From Lichtheimia corymbifera B2541 (Eukaryota > Mucoromycota > Mucoromycetes > Mucorales > Lichtheimiaceae): 64,000 nt of DNA. Each line of letters opens with the position of its first letter. Position 1 is the stretch's first letter. Below, piece by piece: positions 49,895-61,990 of this stretch. The translations under genes and the position numbers were made by a program. The stretch spans positions 17,446 through 81,445 of the forward strand of contig JNEU01000976.1 in NCBI GenBank assembly GCA_000697475.1. The letters are read 5' to 3'. Under the pieces are notes generated by a model. It saw only the letters and a program-made list of their open reading frames with translations. It ran no database searches and had not been told where the DNA came from.

Positions 49895-52800
49895 ATGGCT
49901 AACAGAGGTACCACCAGGATTCACGCGAACGACATAAACAGCAAGCTCATGCAGCCCGAATTAATAATAGTGACGAGCGACGACTTCGATCGCGTATTTG
50001 CATGTCTACGCAACAGTGGTGATCAAGACAATGTAAGCGCTTTTGCAAGATGTCTCCAATATGAACACCAACCCGTATATCTTTTTCTTTCACTTATAGA
50101 CAATTGCACCATTGCAAAAGCCCACAGACGAGCAACTTCGAAATGAGCTTGAACTAGAATTTTTGACGCCTGAACGCACGTTCCCAACGTCGTGGCTCGC
50201 CAAGTGTCAAGAGTAGGTGTCCTTTTCTCTCTCTCTTTGTTTCTTCGTCTTACAAATCTTTATAATAGACATTGGCATGAACCAGCCGATTTCCCATCAT
50301 TTGCAAATGCACAGCTATCAAGACCACATACGGCCATACAAGTAGCAAGACGAGGATATGATGGTGATATCCGTGGTTACCGAGAATCCATCATCCAAGA
50401 TGCCAATCTCAGCGCCTCCAATTCTACCAGCTTCAGTCGTCCCTTTGGTGCCACTCGGGATTTTGTGAGAGGAAATGCAGTCCAGTATCCATTTGCGCCT
50501 GGTGGTCTTGAAGCCGAAGTTGTGGATGAAGAGATTGAGGAAATCAACATCGATCTCGACTTTTTGCAGGATGGTAAAAATATGCTTTATTGGAAGGATG
50601 CAAGATACAGCGTGTATTAACATATCACTCATTGTAGATTTACCAGCTGTGGCTCCTGGATTGGATAGAGGATTGGTATTTGAAGGTAAGCAACAGCATC
50701 AATGATCACGTAATACATTTAGTCTCACATTCATGCACAAAGGCGACGATCAAGCACAAAACAAGGAACAACCATCATCGACTACCACTCCTTCTGTATT
50801 CAACTTGGATGATGTCCTCAAGCCTTCTGAGACTTTTGACTTTTTGGATGTAAAGACAACCGAGAAAGTGGATACAACAGCTACAACTGAACCCACGGCT
50901 CAACAAGGTGAGAAGGGTGTGGTGGAGATGACGATATATCAGGGCAACGAGGTTGACTGGTTATACTGTAGATGCTGCTGAAAAGGAAGAAGTGGATGAA
51001 CTTTTACCTCAACAAGCACCTCGTCCAGCTGTGGAATCAATGCCCAAGCTCAAGACAGTCAATGAAACGCATCGTCGTCGTGAATGGGCACATGAGATCA
51101 ACGTTAACCAGCCATTTGACAACTTTCATGATCTGGTGCCTGAAATGGCAAAGGAGGTAATGTGGATTAATCATCACGTGATGGCATTAACTAATTCTTT
51201 ATGCTCCACTAGTTTTCATTCGAACTTGATCCATTCCAGAAGCATGCCGTATATCATTTGGAAATGGGTGATTCTGTCTTTGTCGCTGCTCATACCTCGG
51301 CTGGTAAAACGGTTGTGGCGGATTATGCTATTGCCTTAGCTTCCAAGCACATGACCAAGTAAGCGCGGTTGACATACTCTAAAGGATCAATCCATATTCA
51401 CACTCATCTATCTATAGAGCTATCTACACCTCGCCCATCAAAGCTTTATCGAATCAAAAGTTCCGCGACTTTAAGCACACCTTTGGTGACGATGTTGGTA
51501 TCCTTACAGGCGACGTACAAATCCGACCCGAAGCCAGCTGTTTGGTTATGACTACTGAGATTCTACGAAGCATGTTGTATCGCGGTGCTGATTTGATTCG
51601 TGATGTGGAGTTTGTTATTTTCGATGAAGTTCACTATGTCAACGATATCGAGGTAAGCCCATCCACAAGAGGAAGCCGCTTCACTTTGCAAGATATTTAT
51701 GCATTTGTCTTTAGCGTGGTGTTGTATGGGAAGAGGTTATCATTATGCTTCCAGCCCACGTCAACATTATTCTGCTGTCTGCGACTGTACCCAACACTCG
51801 AGAATTTGCGGACTGGGTCGGGTAAGAGTGATCATACAACTAGTAGGCTGACAAAAGGCTGATCCTTTCTTCCTTTTAGACGTACAAAGAAGAAAGACAT
51901 TTACGTCATTAGCACGCTCAAGCGTCCAGTGCCCCTTGAACATCATCTGTATGCTGGCAAGGATTTATTCAAGATTGTTGGTGCGAATGAAAAGAAACTC
52001 AACGGCACAGCGTAAGTGATACATCAATCATTCAAGAAGGTGATGATATTTTGGACCTCACACAAAACGTATTCTCTAGCTACAAGCAAGCGAGTGACGC
52101 TATCACCAAGCGTAAAGAACAACAAGAAAAGACTGCTGCTGCTACTCGTGGTGGTGGACGTGGTGGACGTGGTGGTGCAGTTGCTCGTGGTTCTCACAAA
52201 CCTATTGGACGTAGCTACCAAGCTGTCATGCAAACGGTAAATACCTTGGAATTCAGGTCTATGTTGTCATATGGCTAATTGCAATTTTCATGGATAATGC
52301 AGGATCGCAACTTGTTTGTTCACTTGATTGGCCTTTTGAACAAGAAGCAATTGTTACCTGTCGTCATTTTCACCTTTTCCAAGAAGCGTTGCGAGGAATA
52401 TGCGAGCAGCTTATCCAAAACCGACTTGTGTACCAGCTTGGAGAAGAGCGAGATCCACGTATTTATTGAAAGAAGCTTGGTTCGATTACGTGGTACCGAC
52501 AAGGAACTGCCACAAATTCTACGCATGCGTGAGTTACTTTGTCGTGGTATTGCGGTGCATCATGGTGGCCTGTTGCCTATCATCAAAGAAATCGTTGAAA
52601 TCTTGTTCGCACGAGGCTTGGTCAAGGTTTTATTTGCTACGGAAACATTTGCTATGGTAAGGATATCTTGAAATGCGTTGCTTTAATGGATACTGAGACG
52701 TGATATTGCGTAGGGTGTCAACATGCCTGCTCGTAGTGTTGTCTTTTCAGGCTTACGGAAGCATGATGGTCGTGGATTCAGAGATCTTTTGCCAGGTAAA

Positions 52801-54826
52801 TGACCTTACTACAGGAAGAGGCCAACAAGGATACTCATTTGGCATTGTGTATGCTTAGGTGAATATACCCAAATGTCGGGTCGTGCAGGACGACGTGGTC
52901 TCGATAGCACCGGCATGGTTATCATTGCTTGTAGTGGTGATGAGCCCCCTGAAGCAGCAAGACTTTCAACCATGATTCTCGGTCGACCTACCAAACTCGA
53001 GTCGCAATTCCGTTTGACGTACAATATGATTCTCAATCTTTTACGTGTCGAGGCGCTCAAGGTCGAAGAAATGATTAAGCGCAGCTTTTCTGAGAACAGT
53101 ACACAAAAGTTGCTCCCGGATACGAAGCGTCTTGTGGATGAAAACGAGCAACGTAAATTGGCGCTACGACAGCTTGATTGTACGATTTGTGGACCTGATT
53201 TGGAACAATTCTACGACGTGTGTGGTGAAGTGATCACCTTGAACCGCAACATGATGCTGCAATACATTTCAAAATCACCCGCTGGTAACCGTGCATTGAC
53301 AGCTGGTCGCATTGTTATTGTGAACAATAATGTAGGTTTCGATCATGCGTACATCCATGCATACCTTATTCACACACTCACTCTAGGTTTATCGAAATAC
53401 CCCTGCTGTCATTCTCAAACCAGTGCCTGTATCCACCGCTGCTGCTGCAACTACCCAAAAGACATTCTATTGTTTGCTGTTGGTTCCCAAGGATCTTGAT
53501 ACAAAAATGCAAGGATCCGGTATGTCGTTTACGAATGGATCTATATTTGATGTGTTAACCATGCTGTAGATGAGATCGCACCTTTACCAGTGACCATGTT
53601 GAATGTGCCTGAGAGTACCGAAAGCAAGACTGAAGTTGTCTCTATTGGCGTGTCAGACTTTTTGATGGTGTCCAAGTCGAGCATCAAGGTATATGCGCGC
53701 ATGTGTATGGATAACTTTAGCGATACATGTTCTCAACGAACATTTTTTTAGTTGGATGTGGATGCTGTCATGACAGGACGTGATGCAATGGAGCTAACAC
53801 GCGTGAAACAAGAGCTTGAAAAGGCTGCTGAAGATACGCAAAAGTCTACTCTCCTCGAGTACGATTGGCAAAAGATTAAGGATATCGAGTTCCAAGAAAT
53901 GCTGCGTAACAAGGTGGCGCACATGAAACGACTACGTACGGATTTCCAATGCACCAAGTGCCCTGATCTTAACGAGCATGTAAGTATTCTTGTACTTCAA
54001 TTTTTACTAATACTAATCTCTTTTATTATAGTATGCATTGGTACATGCACACAAGAGAATTTCGAGCCAGATTGATATGCTCAAGCTTACGATTTCGGAT
54101 CAAAACCTTGAATTGCTGCCAGACTATCACCAACGTATTGATGTACTCAGGCAGATGCACTATATTGATGAGCAGGGTACAGTGCAGCTCAAGGGTCGTG
54201 TTGCATGCGAGATCAACTCGGCGGATGAATTATTGCTTACTGAATTGGTGCTTGACAATGTATTTGCCGATTACGAGCCTGCTGAAGTGGTGGCCATTTT
54301 ATCTGCATTTGTATTCCAGGAACGCAATGCAAGTGAGCCACGCCTTACTCCCAAGCTTTCCAAGGCCAAGGAGACTGTTCTTACATATGCTCGCAAGGTG
54401 GCTCAAGTACAGGTGGACTGTGGTCTGCCATTGTCTATTGAAGATTATGTCAACAGCCTGCACTTTGGTCTAGTCGAGGTCGTATATGAATGGGCACGTG
54501 GATTGGTAAGTGCGCGTTGTAATACTTGGGGGCTGTTCTTTTCTTGATTTGCTAACATGTTTGCAGCCTTTCAAACATATCACAGATTTAACAGACGTTC
54601 TGGAAGGCTCCATTGTTCGCTGTATCAGTCGTTTGGATGAAACTACTCGTGAAGTGATGAGTGCGGCTCGTATGGTTGGTGACACTAGCCTGTACAAAAA
54701 GATGGAAGAGGCTGAACAAGAAATCAAGCGTGATATTGTCTTTGCTGCAAGCTTGGTAAGTTTACTCCCTCCCCCAATCAAACGTGGCACGATTACTAAC
54801 ACTATGACTGTACATAGTACTTTTAG
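49895..54826 (+). CDS. SKI2: Ski2-like RNA helicase of the Ski complex
   Basis: Ski2 feeds mRNA to the cytoplasmic exosome for 3'-5' decay, including non-stop and stalled mRNAs. Twenty exons: 49895-50032, 50100-50212, 50269-50573, 50638-50685, 50743-50907, 50972-51156, 51213-51358, 51418-51652, 51715-51821, 51880-52011, 52080-52236, 52303-52656, 52714-52795, 52859-53331, 53387-53519, 53570-53688, 53752-53979, 54032-54505, 54567-54755 and 54818-54826; about 1263 residues (yeast 1287). The N-terminal segment includes [20 protein letters not shown]. Helicase motifs: Walker A AHTSAGKT (344-351), DEVH (436-439), SAT (467-469), SGRAGRRG (729-736). An RGG-like insert lies in exon 11. The insertion (arch) and C-terminal DSHCT domain follow, ending ...AASLYF. 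The last exon is nine bases. A Ski2-type rather than Mtr4-type N terminus decides the name. Confidence 0.95.
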
Positions 54827-55429
54827 AGTGTTCAATCAAATATACATTTCCCGCCGTATATCAATAAAACAACTCAAGATCAAACTCACAAAAAAGAACG
54901 TGTGTTACGACGTTGTTGACTAAGATCTTATCACGATAGAGCTATACTCAGACCCTTTTCCTTCATCATAGCATTCACAAGCAGATACAATATAGCTCGT
55001 CATTTCTTATATCTTTCTACAATACAATGCATCAAGTGTCACACATACCACGAGATCCAACGATTTGTTGATAATGAGATACATCGACTGAGATGGTCTC
55101 CATCCTAGGGGTGCATTGTGTATAAGTGGATGGTGGCGAAATATGTGCATGGCGAGTCAATAATATGGAGTCGGTTGATGATAGGTACATGTACCTATGA
55201 CAGGCCATGAAGCATCCCAGAGACTGCAATGAAAATGTTGTAAAGTACGATAATCTTTCAAACGACCAAGCATCAAGTATAAGGCTCTTTATCCACGCGT
55301 AGTATATGTCCCATTCATTCCATCCCATGTATCCGTGTTCATATGTATAGAATTCGTATATATTAAACCAAGTTGTTGCTACGCATACATAAAGCTGTTG
55401 TATATAATGGCTATCTACTGTTCATCAAC
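54827..55429. other. SKI2 3' flank
   Basis: AATAAA at 54863 is a likely polyadenylation signal. No gene is visible up to the repeat block. Confidence 0.45.
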
Positions 55430-55760
55430 AAGGGCTGCAAAGCAAGTTGCTGCATGAGCGCTGTTGAGGCAATGGAGTATAGACCTTGCTAATAGCAGCT
55501 GCTGGAATGAATGCTGTTACATCTGGGTCGTAGCAGAGGAGTGTGCAGGAGCGTGTGTGGTGGTGTCAAGAGACTAGTTGTAGAAGGGTGACAGGAAGAC
55601 TGTGTACACGCCATGGACTTGCCATTCAGTCGAAGTCTTTCAGATCATGGCAGTTGTAGGATTGACATGATGGGTTGAAGCAGGACAATCGTTTGATGGC
55701 AGTAATTGTACTTGAATGGGGCAACAGTTGAGAATGGGAGGATGAGACAATGTTATGCTG
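55430..55760 (-). repeat. Fragment of the palindromic element (right-arm orientation)
   Basis: Matches the right arm at about 22990-23400: AATAGCAGCTGCTGGAATGA (55490) versus CTAATAATAACTGCTGGAATGA (23152), and GATTGACATGATGGGTTGAA (55659) versus the same text at 23311. The match stops abruptly on both sides. Confidence 0.7.
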
Positions 55761-56240
55761 GGAGTGGAAGAAGTGGAAATCAAAACGATTTATTCTGATG
55801 TTGTGTGTTATCTCTTTGTTCCACCCAAACCACTCGCATCAAGAAACTTGAACGATGGAAATGCTGTGCTGTAGCAGGACAATCGTTCGTATGCAGTGGA
55901 TTGGGCAACAATGGTGAATGGGAGGAATGGCCTATTAACAGGCAGGTTACGAATAATCAATCTACTTGATTATTCTGATTTTGGATGATATTTCTTTGTT
56001 TGAGCGTTAATCAGTCAAATCCCCTGGGATCAAGAAAGTGGAATGATGGAAATGATGGGCTGGAGCAGCAGAATCGATCGTATGTAGTGGATTGGGCAAC
56101 AAAAACGAATGAGATGAATGTGCTATTAGGTGCCAGTTTATGAAAAATCAATCAACTTGATTGTTCTGATTTTGGATGATATTTCTTTGTTTGAGCGTTA
56201 ATCAGTCAAATTCCCTCGGATCAAGAAAATTGAGCGATGG
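55760..56240. repeat. Tandem repeat, about 180-191-base unit, three copies
   Basis: GATTTTGGATGATATTTCTT starts at 55977 and again at 56168 (191 apart); a diverged copy of the same unit begins near 55798. Each unit also has ATCAAGAAA and GATGGAAATG and a CAATCAACTTGATTGTTC-type small palindrome. Confidence 0.75.
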
Positions 56241-56345
56241 AAATGATGTTCGATTGAAGAACCCACGTTTCATTGTAAAGTTCGGAGATACAGGCACCTT
56301 CTTTCTGTTTTACATATGCTCTATAAGGGTGATGGAGTTGCTTTC
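56240..56345 (-). repeat. Single hairpin arm of the palindromic family
   Basis: GTTCGATTGAAGAACCCACG, then TTTCATTGTAAAGTT and the TTTTACATATGCTCTATAAG segment match the right-hand arm at 18660-18772. Confidence 0.65.
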
Positions 56346-59300
56346 TCCTAATGCATTAACGGAAAGGTGAAGAGCTGAGGGAAAATGGCGTGTGGTGGTT
56401 ACACACACGCGTGATTGACACGTTGCTGCATAAATGGATGATGACTGCCTAGGAAGTGCGTAAACAGCACACAATTATGAAATATCTATTACTATGACAA
56501 AGACAACGAAAATGACAATGAATTTATACAGCGATATTTTACGTGTTTGCTAGGCGGGTCAATCATGGATTGGTTGCACAAATCCCAGGAGCTGTCGATC
56601 TGCATCGATGTGCACGGACTTGATAGACGCCAATCCCGCCACATGAAAATAATGTATGCATAGCTTAATTAATTACAAGGAATGTATTCAGTGGTTTATA
56701 ATTATTGACCCAAGTTTATAGGCTATTGTTGAGGTGCATATTCACAACAGTAACTGTAGCAAGCGGGGTGGGGTGTTCTGCACAAATTGGGAACACTGAG
56801 AGGAACAACAAAGAACCTCTCCTTCACTCCCACTTTACAATGCAAGGTAAGAGGTGTCTCCATTCCCGACCTACAGCGCATTAACCGCTGCCATTCTTTC
56901 ATTGTGCAGTCTCAACTGGGTGAACAGGTGGTCAATGACGACTCTTTTCGGCTGCAGACATTCAACAACAAGGACGCGCGCGATCTACGATGACTCAAGC
57001 TTCCATTCCAATACAAAAGGTACGGTCATTCGCTGCAACTCTTTTACTACTCAAGTTGGACATTGTGGTACTAATGCTCGCGGGTAGATTGCTGTTCTCT
57101 CGTCTATACAAGATTCAATGGAGGCGTCGCGTGTATTCATTCCCAAGCTGTCCACAACAAGAAGCTTTACGCTGCCTCTTTTGGGTATGTTGACAAGAAG
57201 ACGCGTTTAGATTGGGTTTCTTTGTTATCTCACAACGTGCTCATTGTAGATTGAACATGTTGGATGATGGTACCTCTGGCAGCAACAAAACATGGATCTC
57301 AATGCAAGAACGCTATATGGCTGGCTCAAGGGTATGTATAGTATTGGATCTACAATGCAAGTGCTGTCAACTAACGAGCCTTACAACGGAATAGCAGCAG
57401 CATGATATGATTGGCATGGAAATACGGTTTTATTTGAAGGAAGGACGCTGTTGAAAATTACTACAAGGTAAGAGTATTGGTCATGAATGTGTCACATGTA
57501 TGTGCACTTACGATGAAAGATATGTAATGACAGCATCAAGAAGGCTTTTCCTCGGTTATATCACTGGCACGTCAAGGATGTCATTGTACTGTGTGCTGCC
57601 TTGGGGAGACCATGCTGCCCCTTTCACATGTGCTCATGATGCTATGGGCTTAGCCCAATTCAAATGCATCCTCTCACCACAGTTGCAGCGTGCGGATCCA
57701 CGGCTCAGGTGGTGTCAAAGTCGACTGATGAAGGGCTCATATGGGTCACTGTTAAATTCGGTGTTTTGGCGCCATGCTTCCTTCGGGTGGGGGCTAGTAG
57801 GCAGTACTGGTATCTTGGCATTGGCATTGTGCCCTTTTCTTATCATTATTGTTTCTGGCGGCGGGAATTCTAGCGGATCATTGCACAATGATTACGAGTT
57901 TCAAGTATGTATCATCCCAATGACTTTTGGGAACTTTGTGCTGACATGTGTTCTTCTTCTAGATGAGCTATCTTGGATCCATGTTCTCAGGATTACAGCC
58001 ATGATCGCTAAGTATTATTGGATGGGTTTGGAAAACTTCGTTTACTGTGCAGCTTTTATTATAGGTGAAGCATGTCAGCCATAAGGAAGAAAAGCGTTTA
58101 TATCTTTTGGTGGCACTGATCTTCATTCCATTTCTGGTGGTTGGTTACCAAGCAACGGGCGATTTCTCTGAAGAGTGTCAGCCAATGAACGTCTCTTGCG
58201 TGTGGATTGTATCAGCAACAAGCAACAGCATCCATATCGCTGGTGTCATATCAAGCTTTATCCCATTATCTGGTGCCTCGGGTTATCGGCAATTCGGTGC
58301 ATATCCTGAAATGAAGGCCTCTTACCGATTGATCACGTCAGCAACAAGGAGGAACTTGTATATCTTTTGATGTCGCAAACTTTTGATCTCTTGTGGTCCC
58401 GGTTATTGGCCAATTGCTTTCAAGAGCATTCAGCAGCTCGCGTTTCTTATGGGTGTCGCAGAGCAACAAGCAACGATTCTCATGTGTCTTTTTGGAGCTA
58501 TCAAGGTTTATCGATCGCTGAAGGCATTCGTCGTCAAGTATCTCCCCCTTCCTTGGAGATTCATTGGTATGTATAGCTTTGGATACATATACAAGTGCCA
58601 TCAATTAACAAGCTCTACAATGAAACAGCAGCAGCGCAAAAATGGATGGAATGGAGATACGGTTCTTATTTGACGGAAGAGCGCTCTTGAGAAGTTCCGC
58701 AAGGTAAGAGTGTTCATTATGGGGTGTGCCGCATGCAAGTGCACTTACAATGGAAGATATGTAATGACAGGATCAAGAAGGCTTTTCCTTGGTTATATCA
58801 CTGGAGTCTTGGATATTTCCTTTGTGTGCATCTGCAACAAGCAGCAACAACTTCTATCTTTCGGTGTCGTCAAGGTTTATCTCGTTCGATTGTGGTTCTG
58901 GCCGTCGACAGTTCATTTGATGGATATTCAGCCACGCATGCATATTATCGGTGGATCATATCAGCAACTAGCACAAGAAGCAGCAACAATGTGCAACAGA
59001 ATCCATACCTTTAGTGTCAACAACATTTACTCGATTCTCTGTGGATTTTCATCATTGGCCAATTACTTTCATCAAGAGCACTCTACAGTGTATGTCTCTT
59101 ACGGGTGTGTCACATCAGCAACAAGCTACAATGTGTGTGTGCCTTTTGGTGTTATCAACGTCTATCGAGTACCCAAGGCAGCCGTCATCAAGCAACACTC
59201 CTTCCTCTGGGATATCGACTATCAGTAATCGTTTATTGGATGGGCATCTCTGCAGCAAGGAAACCGGCTTTGGGTGTGCGTAGCATCAAGCATTCTATAT

Positions 59301-60375
59301 TTCCATATGGTCGTGGTTAAGTATTGTTACCACTATCTCAAAGATAAACTAGTAATATGCGCATTCATAGGTTGATCATTCCATCAAGGCATATTTTTAC
59401 ATACTCTTTGGTGCCATGAAGAAGGTCTATTTGTTCTCCCTGGAGTTGTCAGTGCCAAGTCCTATTGCTTTGAAAGACGAAGATCAACATTTGGCTTTGG
59501 TGGATTTCTCAGAAGCAAGCAAGCGACCTCTATTGGATCAGTTTATGGCTGTGGTTGTCAAGAATACCGTTTCTATGGTTTTGCAAATCATCTATCGTAC
59601 CTGCAAGGCGTCTCTTTATTGGTGGATCTTTTGGCCAATGTTTCTTATCGGTGCCGTGGCGTATATCATTTGTCAAGTACCTGTGTGAATACCTTGGAGG
59701 TCCTCTCAGCAAGTCATATTCTCGCGAATGCCATTTCCTCAAGACCGGATTTATTTGTTGCAGCGCATGATGTGTCTCTGATGACGCCAACCCAAAAAGG
59801 TCGCTTGATGGCAGCAACTACTGATATGGCGGATGTTTATTGCTATGGGTAGAACGGGATGGTGCCTTGTAAAGCATCGTTGGCAGCTATGATTTACATG
59901 CGACAGTGTGGTCAGCCCTATCTTGGCCCTATCGATTGCATTTGAGGATTACTGCCTTAGCCGTTGGAAGTCAGACTGTCACTCGGTAACCTTGTGGTAG
60001 ATATGGGATCATGTATTGCTTTTTGCTCTTATGGGTCGGCTTCTGTGGGCGTGGGATGCTATTGTGTCCTTTTATCAGATCGAACATGTTGGCTCGAGCA
60101 GCACCTATAGAAGTTGCTGTTGTTTGCAATGGCAGCCCCCATAATCCGGCTTGGTGCACCGTAGGGGTGAGGATGACGGCAAAGCCTTCGCGTGGCCATC
60201 CTTGTCAGTACATGGTTACCATGGAAGCTAATTTGCCACCTTATCATTCTATATTTATTTATTATCGCGAAACATTATGCAGAATCACTAACAGTATTTT
60301 AATAGCTATATATCGATGTTGCAAGATACGACGGATAATCTAATGTATACAGTGTGCCAAGGTAATATTGTGGAG
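56346..60375 (+). pseudogene. Decayed tandemly duplicated ORF cluster of unknown origin
   Basis: Several ORF pieces of 60-190 codons lie here in shifting frames with membrane-like segments (FAATLLLLKLDIVVLMLAG, 57027; WWIFWPMFLIGAVAYIICQV, 59621). A block is repeated about 1.23 kb apart: AGATATGTAATGACAGCATC (57519) and AGATATGTAATGACAGGATC (58755), both followed by AAGAAGGCTTTTCC; upstream AGTGCTGTCAACTAAC (57359) pairs with AGTGCCATCAATTAAC (58594). Short TCAGCAACAAGCAAC-like motifs recur through 58210-59130. I found no set of splice sites giving one long protein, so I read it as a decayed, internally duplicated membrane-protein gene. The family is not recognised. Confidence 0.4.
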
Positions 60376-61990
60376 CAAGGGCTTTTATCTTCGACGAAAG
60401 GTGGTTTACGACGACCATGGGTGTATTGGGATACTCAAGTCGATGCACGCAGCAGCAGCCAGTTAGCAATCATGGATGGATGTTTATGACGACAGCGACC
60501 AAGGATACAATGACACCCGCTGACTCTTTGTGATTCGCTCCTACTACCTTATTTCCAACTTCCAATACTCTTCCTATACTTTGTTTTCTCGATATACATC
60601 ACACTATTATGTCCTATTCTTCGACTTCAATTAAATGAACACTATATTCAGCATAATTGTTCGAGTATCATACTATAAGCTCATTGTGCAGGATGAACAT
60701 CATGTACTTGGTATCGGGATTGATGATGATAAGGGTGAAGTGGTCTGCAAAGGGGATAGAGACGCCTTGTCCTTTTTATCGCTCATTACATTAATTAAAG
60801 ATTCCTTGTTCATATGCTACGTATACATGAGGTATGCAGTGACGGGACTCAATTCATCTCTTGCACAAATGTTGTAAACGCTGGTATCGACAAAGATAGT
60901 GGCGATCACCAATAATAGTGCTTGCTCTCACAGAAGTTGGATTCGTTGTAGGCTTGATTGTATTTAAGTTCAAGGAAGAGTGAACACTGATACGATGTCG
61001 TGCGTGACATTGGTACATAAACAGACATGGTTAACTATGGCAGTTTTCAGCATGCACTAATATATAACCTTAAAAAAAACGAACCATTCAATCAGGCTAT
61101 CATAGGTGGACCTTACTACAGGCGCATTGTGGATGGAGTTACTTCATGCATCTCTCCACCAATAGGATCGGCCCTTCAAATCTGGCTCAGGAACACAAAC
61201 ACGCCTCTCTGCATCTTTGGCTCTATCAAGGTCTACCTACTTGACAATGAACAAAGACCACTCGTCGTATAGCATCATGGTTACAGAATATGTAAAACAC
61301 AAACATACCCATAACTAAAAATTCTACAATGAAACGCGGGCTCTCCAATCGAACAAAGTTGCTCGGCTGGGTGAAGCGCACCTTGGGTGCAAGTTTCACG
61401 ATCGTTTTGGCCATTCTCAGATTCCCTCAATGTCACCACCACCCTCGTCGAAAAAAAATTCGAGGTGGACTTAAGATCTACTTTGGCTGGTGGTGACATT
61501 GAGTGAATTTGATATTGGCCACAACGATCGTGAAACTTGCACCCAAGGTGCGCTTCACCCAGCCGAGCAACTTTGTTCGATTGGAGAGCCCACGTTTCAT
61601 TGTAAAGATTGGAGATAAATGCACTTTTACGTTTTTACATATGCTGAAATCATGATGCTATATGACAAGTGGTGTTTGTTCATTGTAAAGTATCATGCAA
61701 ATGAGCTGTGTTGCACAAAGGAGTCCGTCTGCATTTTCGGGTCTATCGGGGTCTACCTACTTGACAATGAACAGACCACTTGTCATATAGCATCACGCTT
61801 TCAGCATATGTAAAAACATAAAGATGTCTGTATCTCTAAACTTTACAATGAAGCGTGGGGGCTTCAATCGAACAAAGTTGCTCGTCGGGGTGAAGCGCAC
61901 CTTGGGTGCAAGTTTCACGATCGTCGTGCCCATTCTCAGATTCACCCAATGTCACCACCAGCCAAAGTAGATCTCGGGTCGACCTCTTGA
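60376..61990. mobile_element. Second, disrupted copy of the palindromic element
   Basis: Segments appear in the same order as in the left half of the 18.9-24.4 kb element. ACCAAGGATACAATGACACC (60509) matches 20810, CTTGTTCATATGCT (60809) matches 20980, TCTCCACCAATAGG (61153) matches 21369, and the hairpin arms follow (left 61240-61345, right 61585-61690, left again 61770-61870). The sequence stops at GGTCGACCTCTTGAA (61977), the hairpin-tip position, where the LINE begins. Confidence 0.7.
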
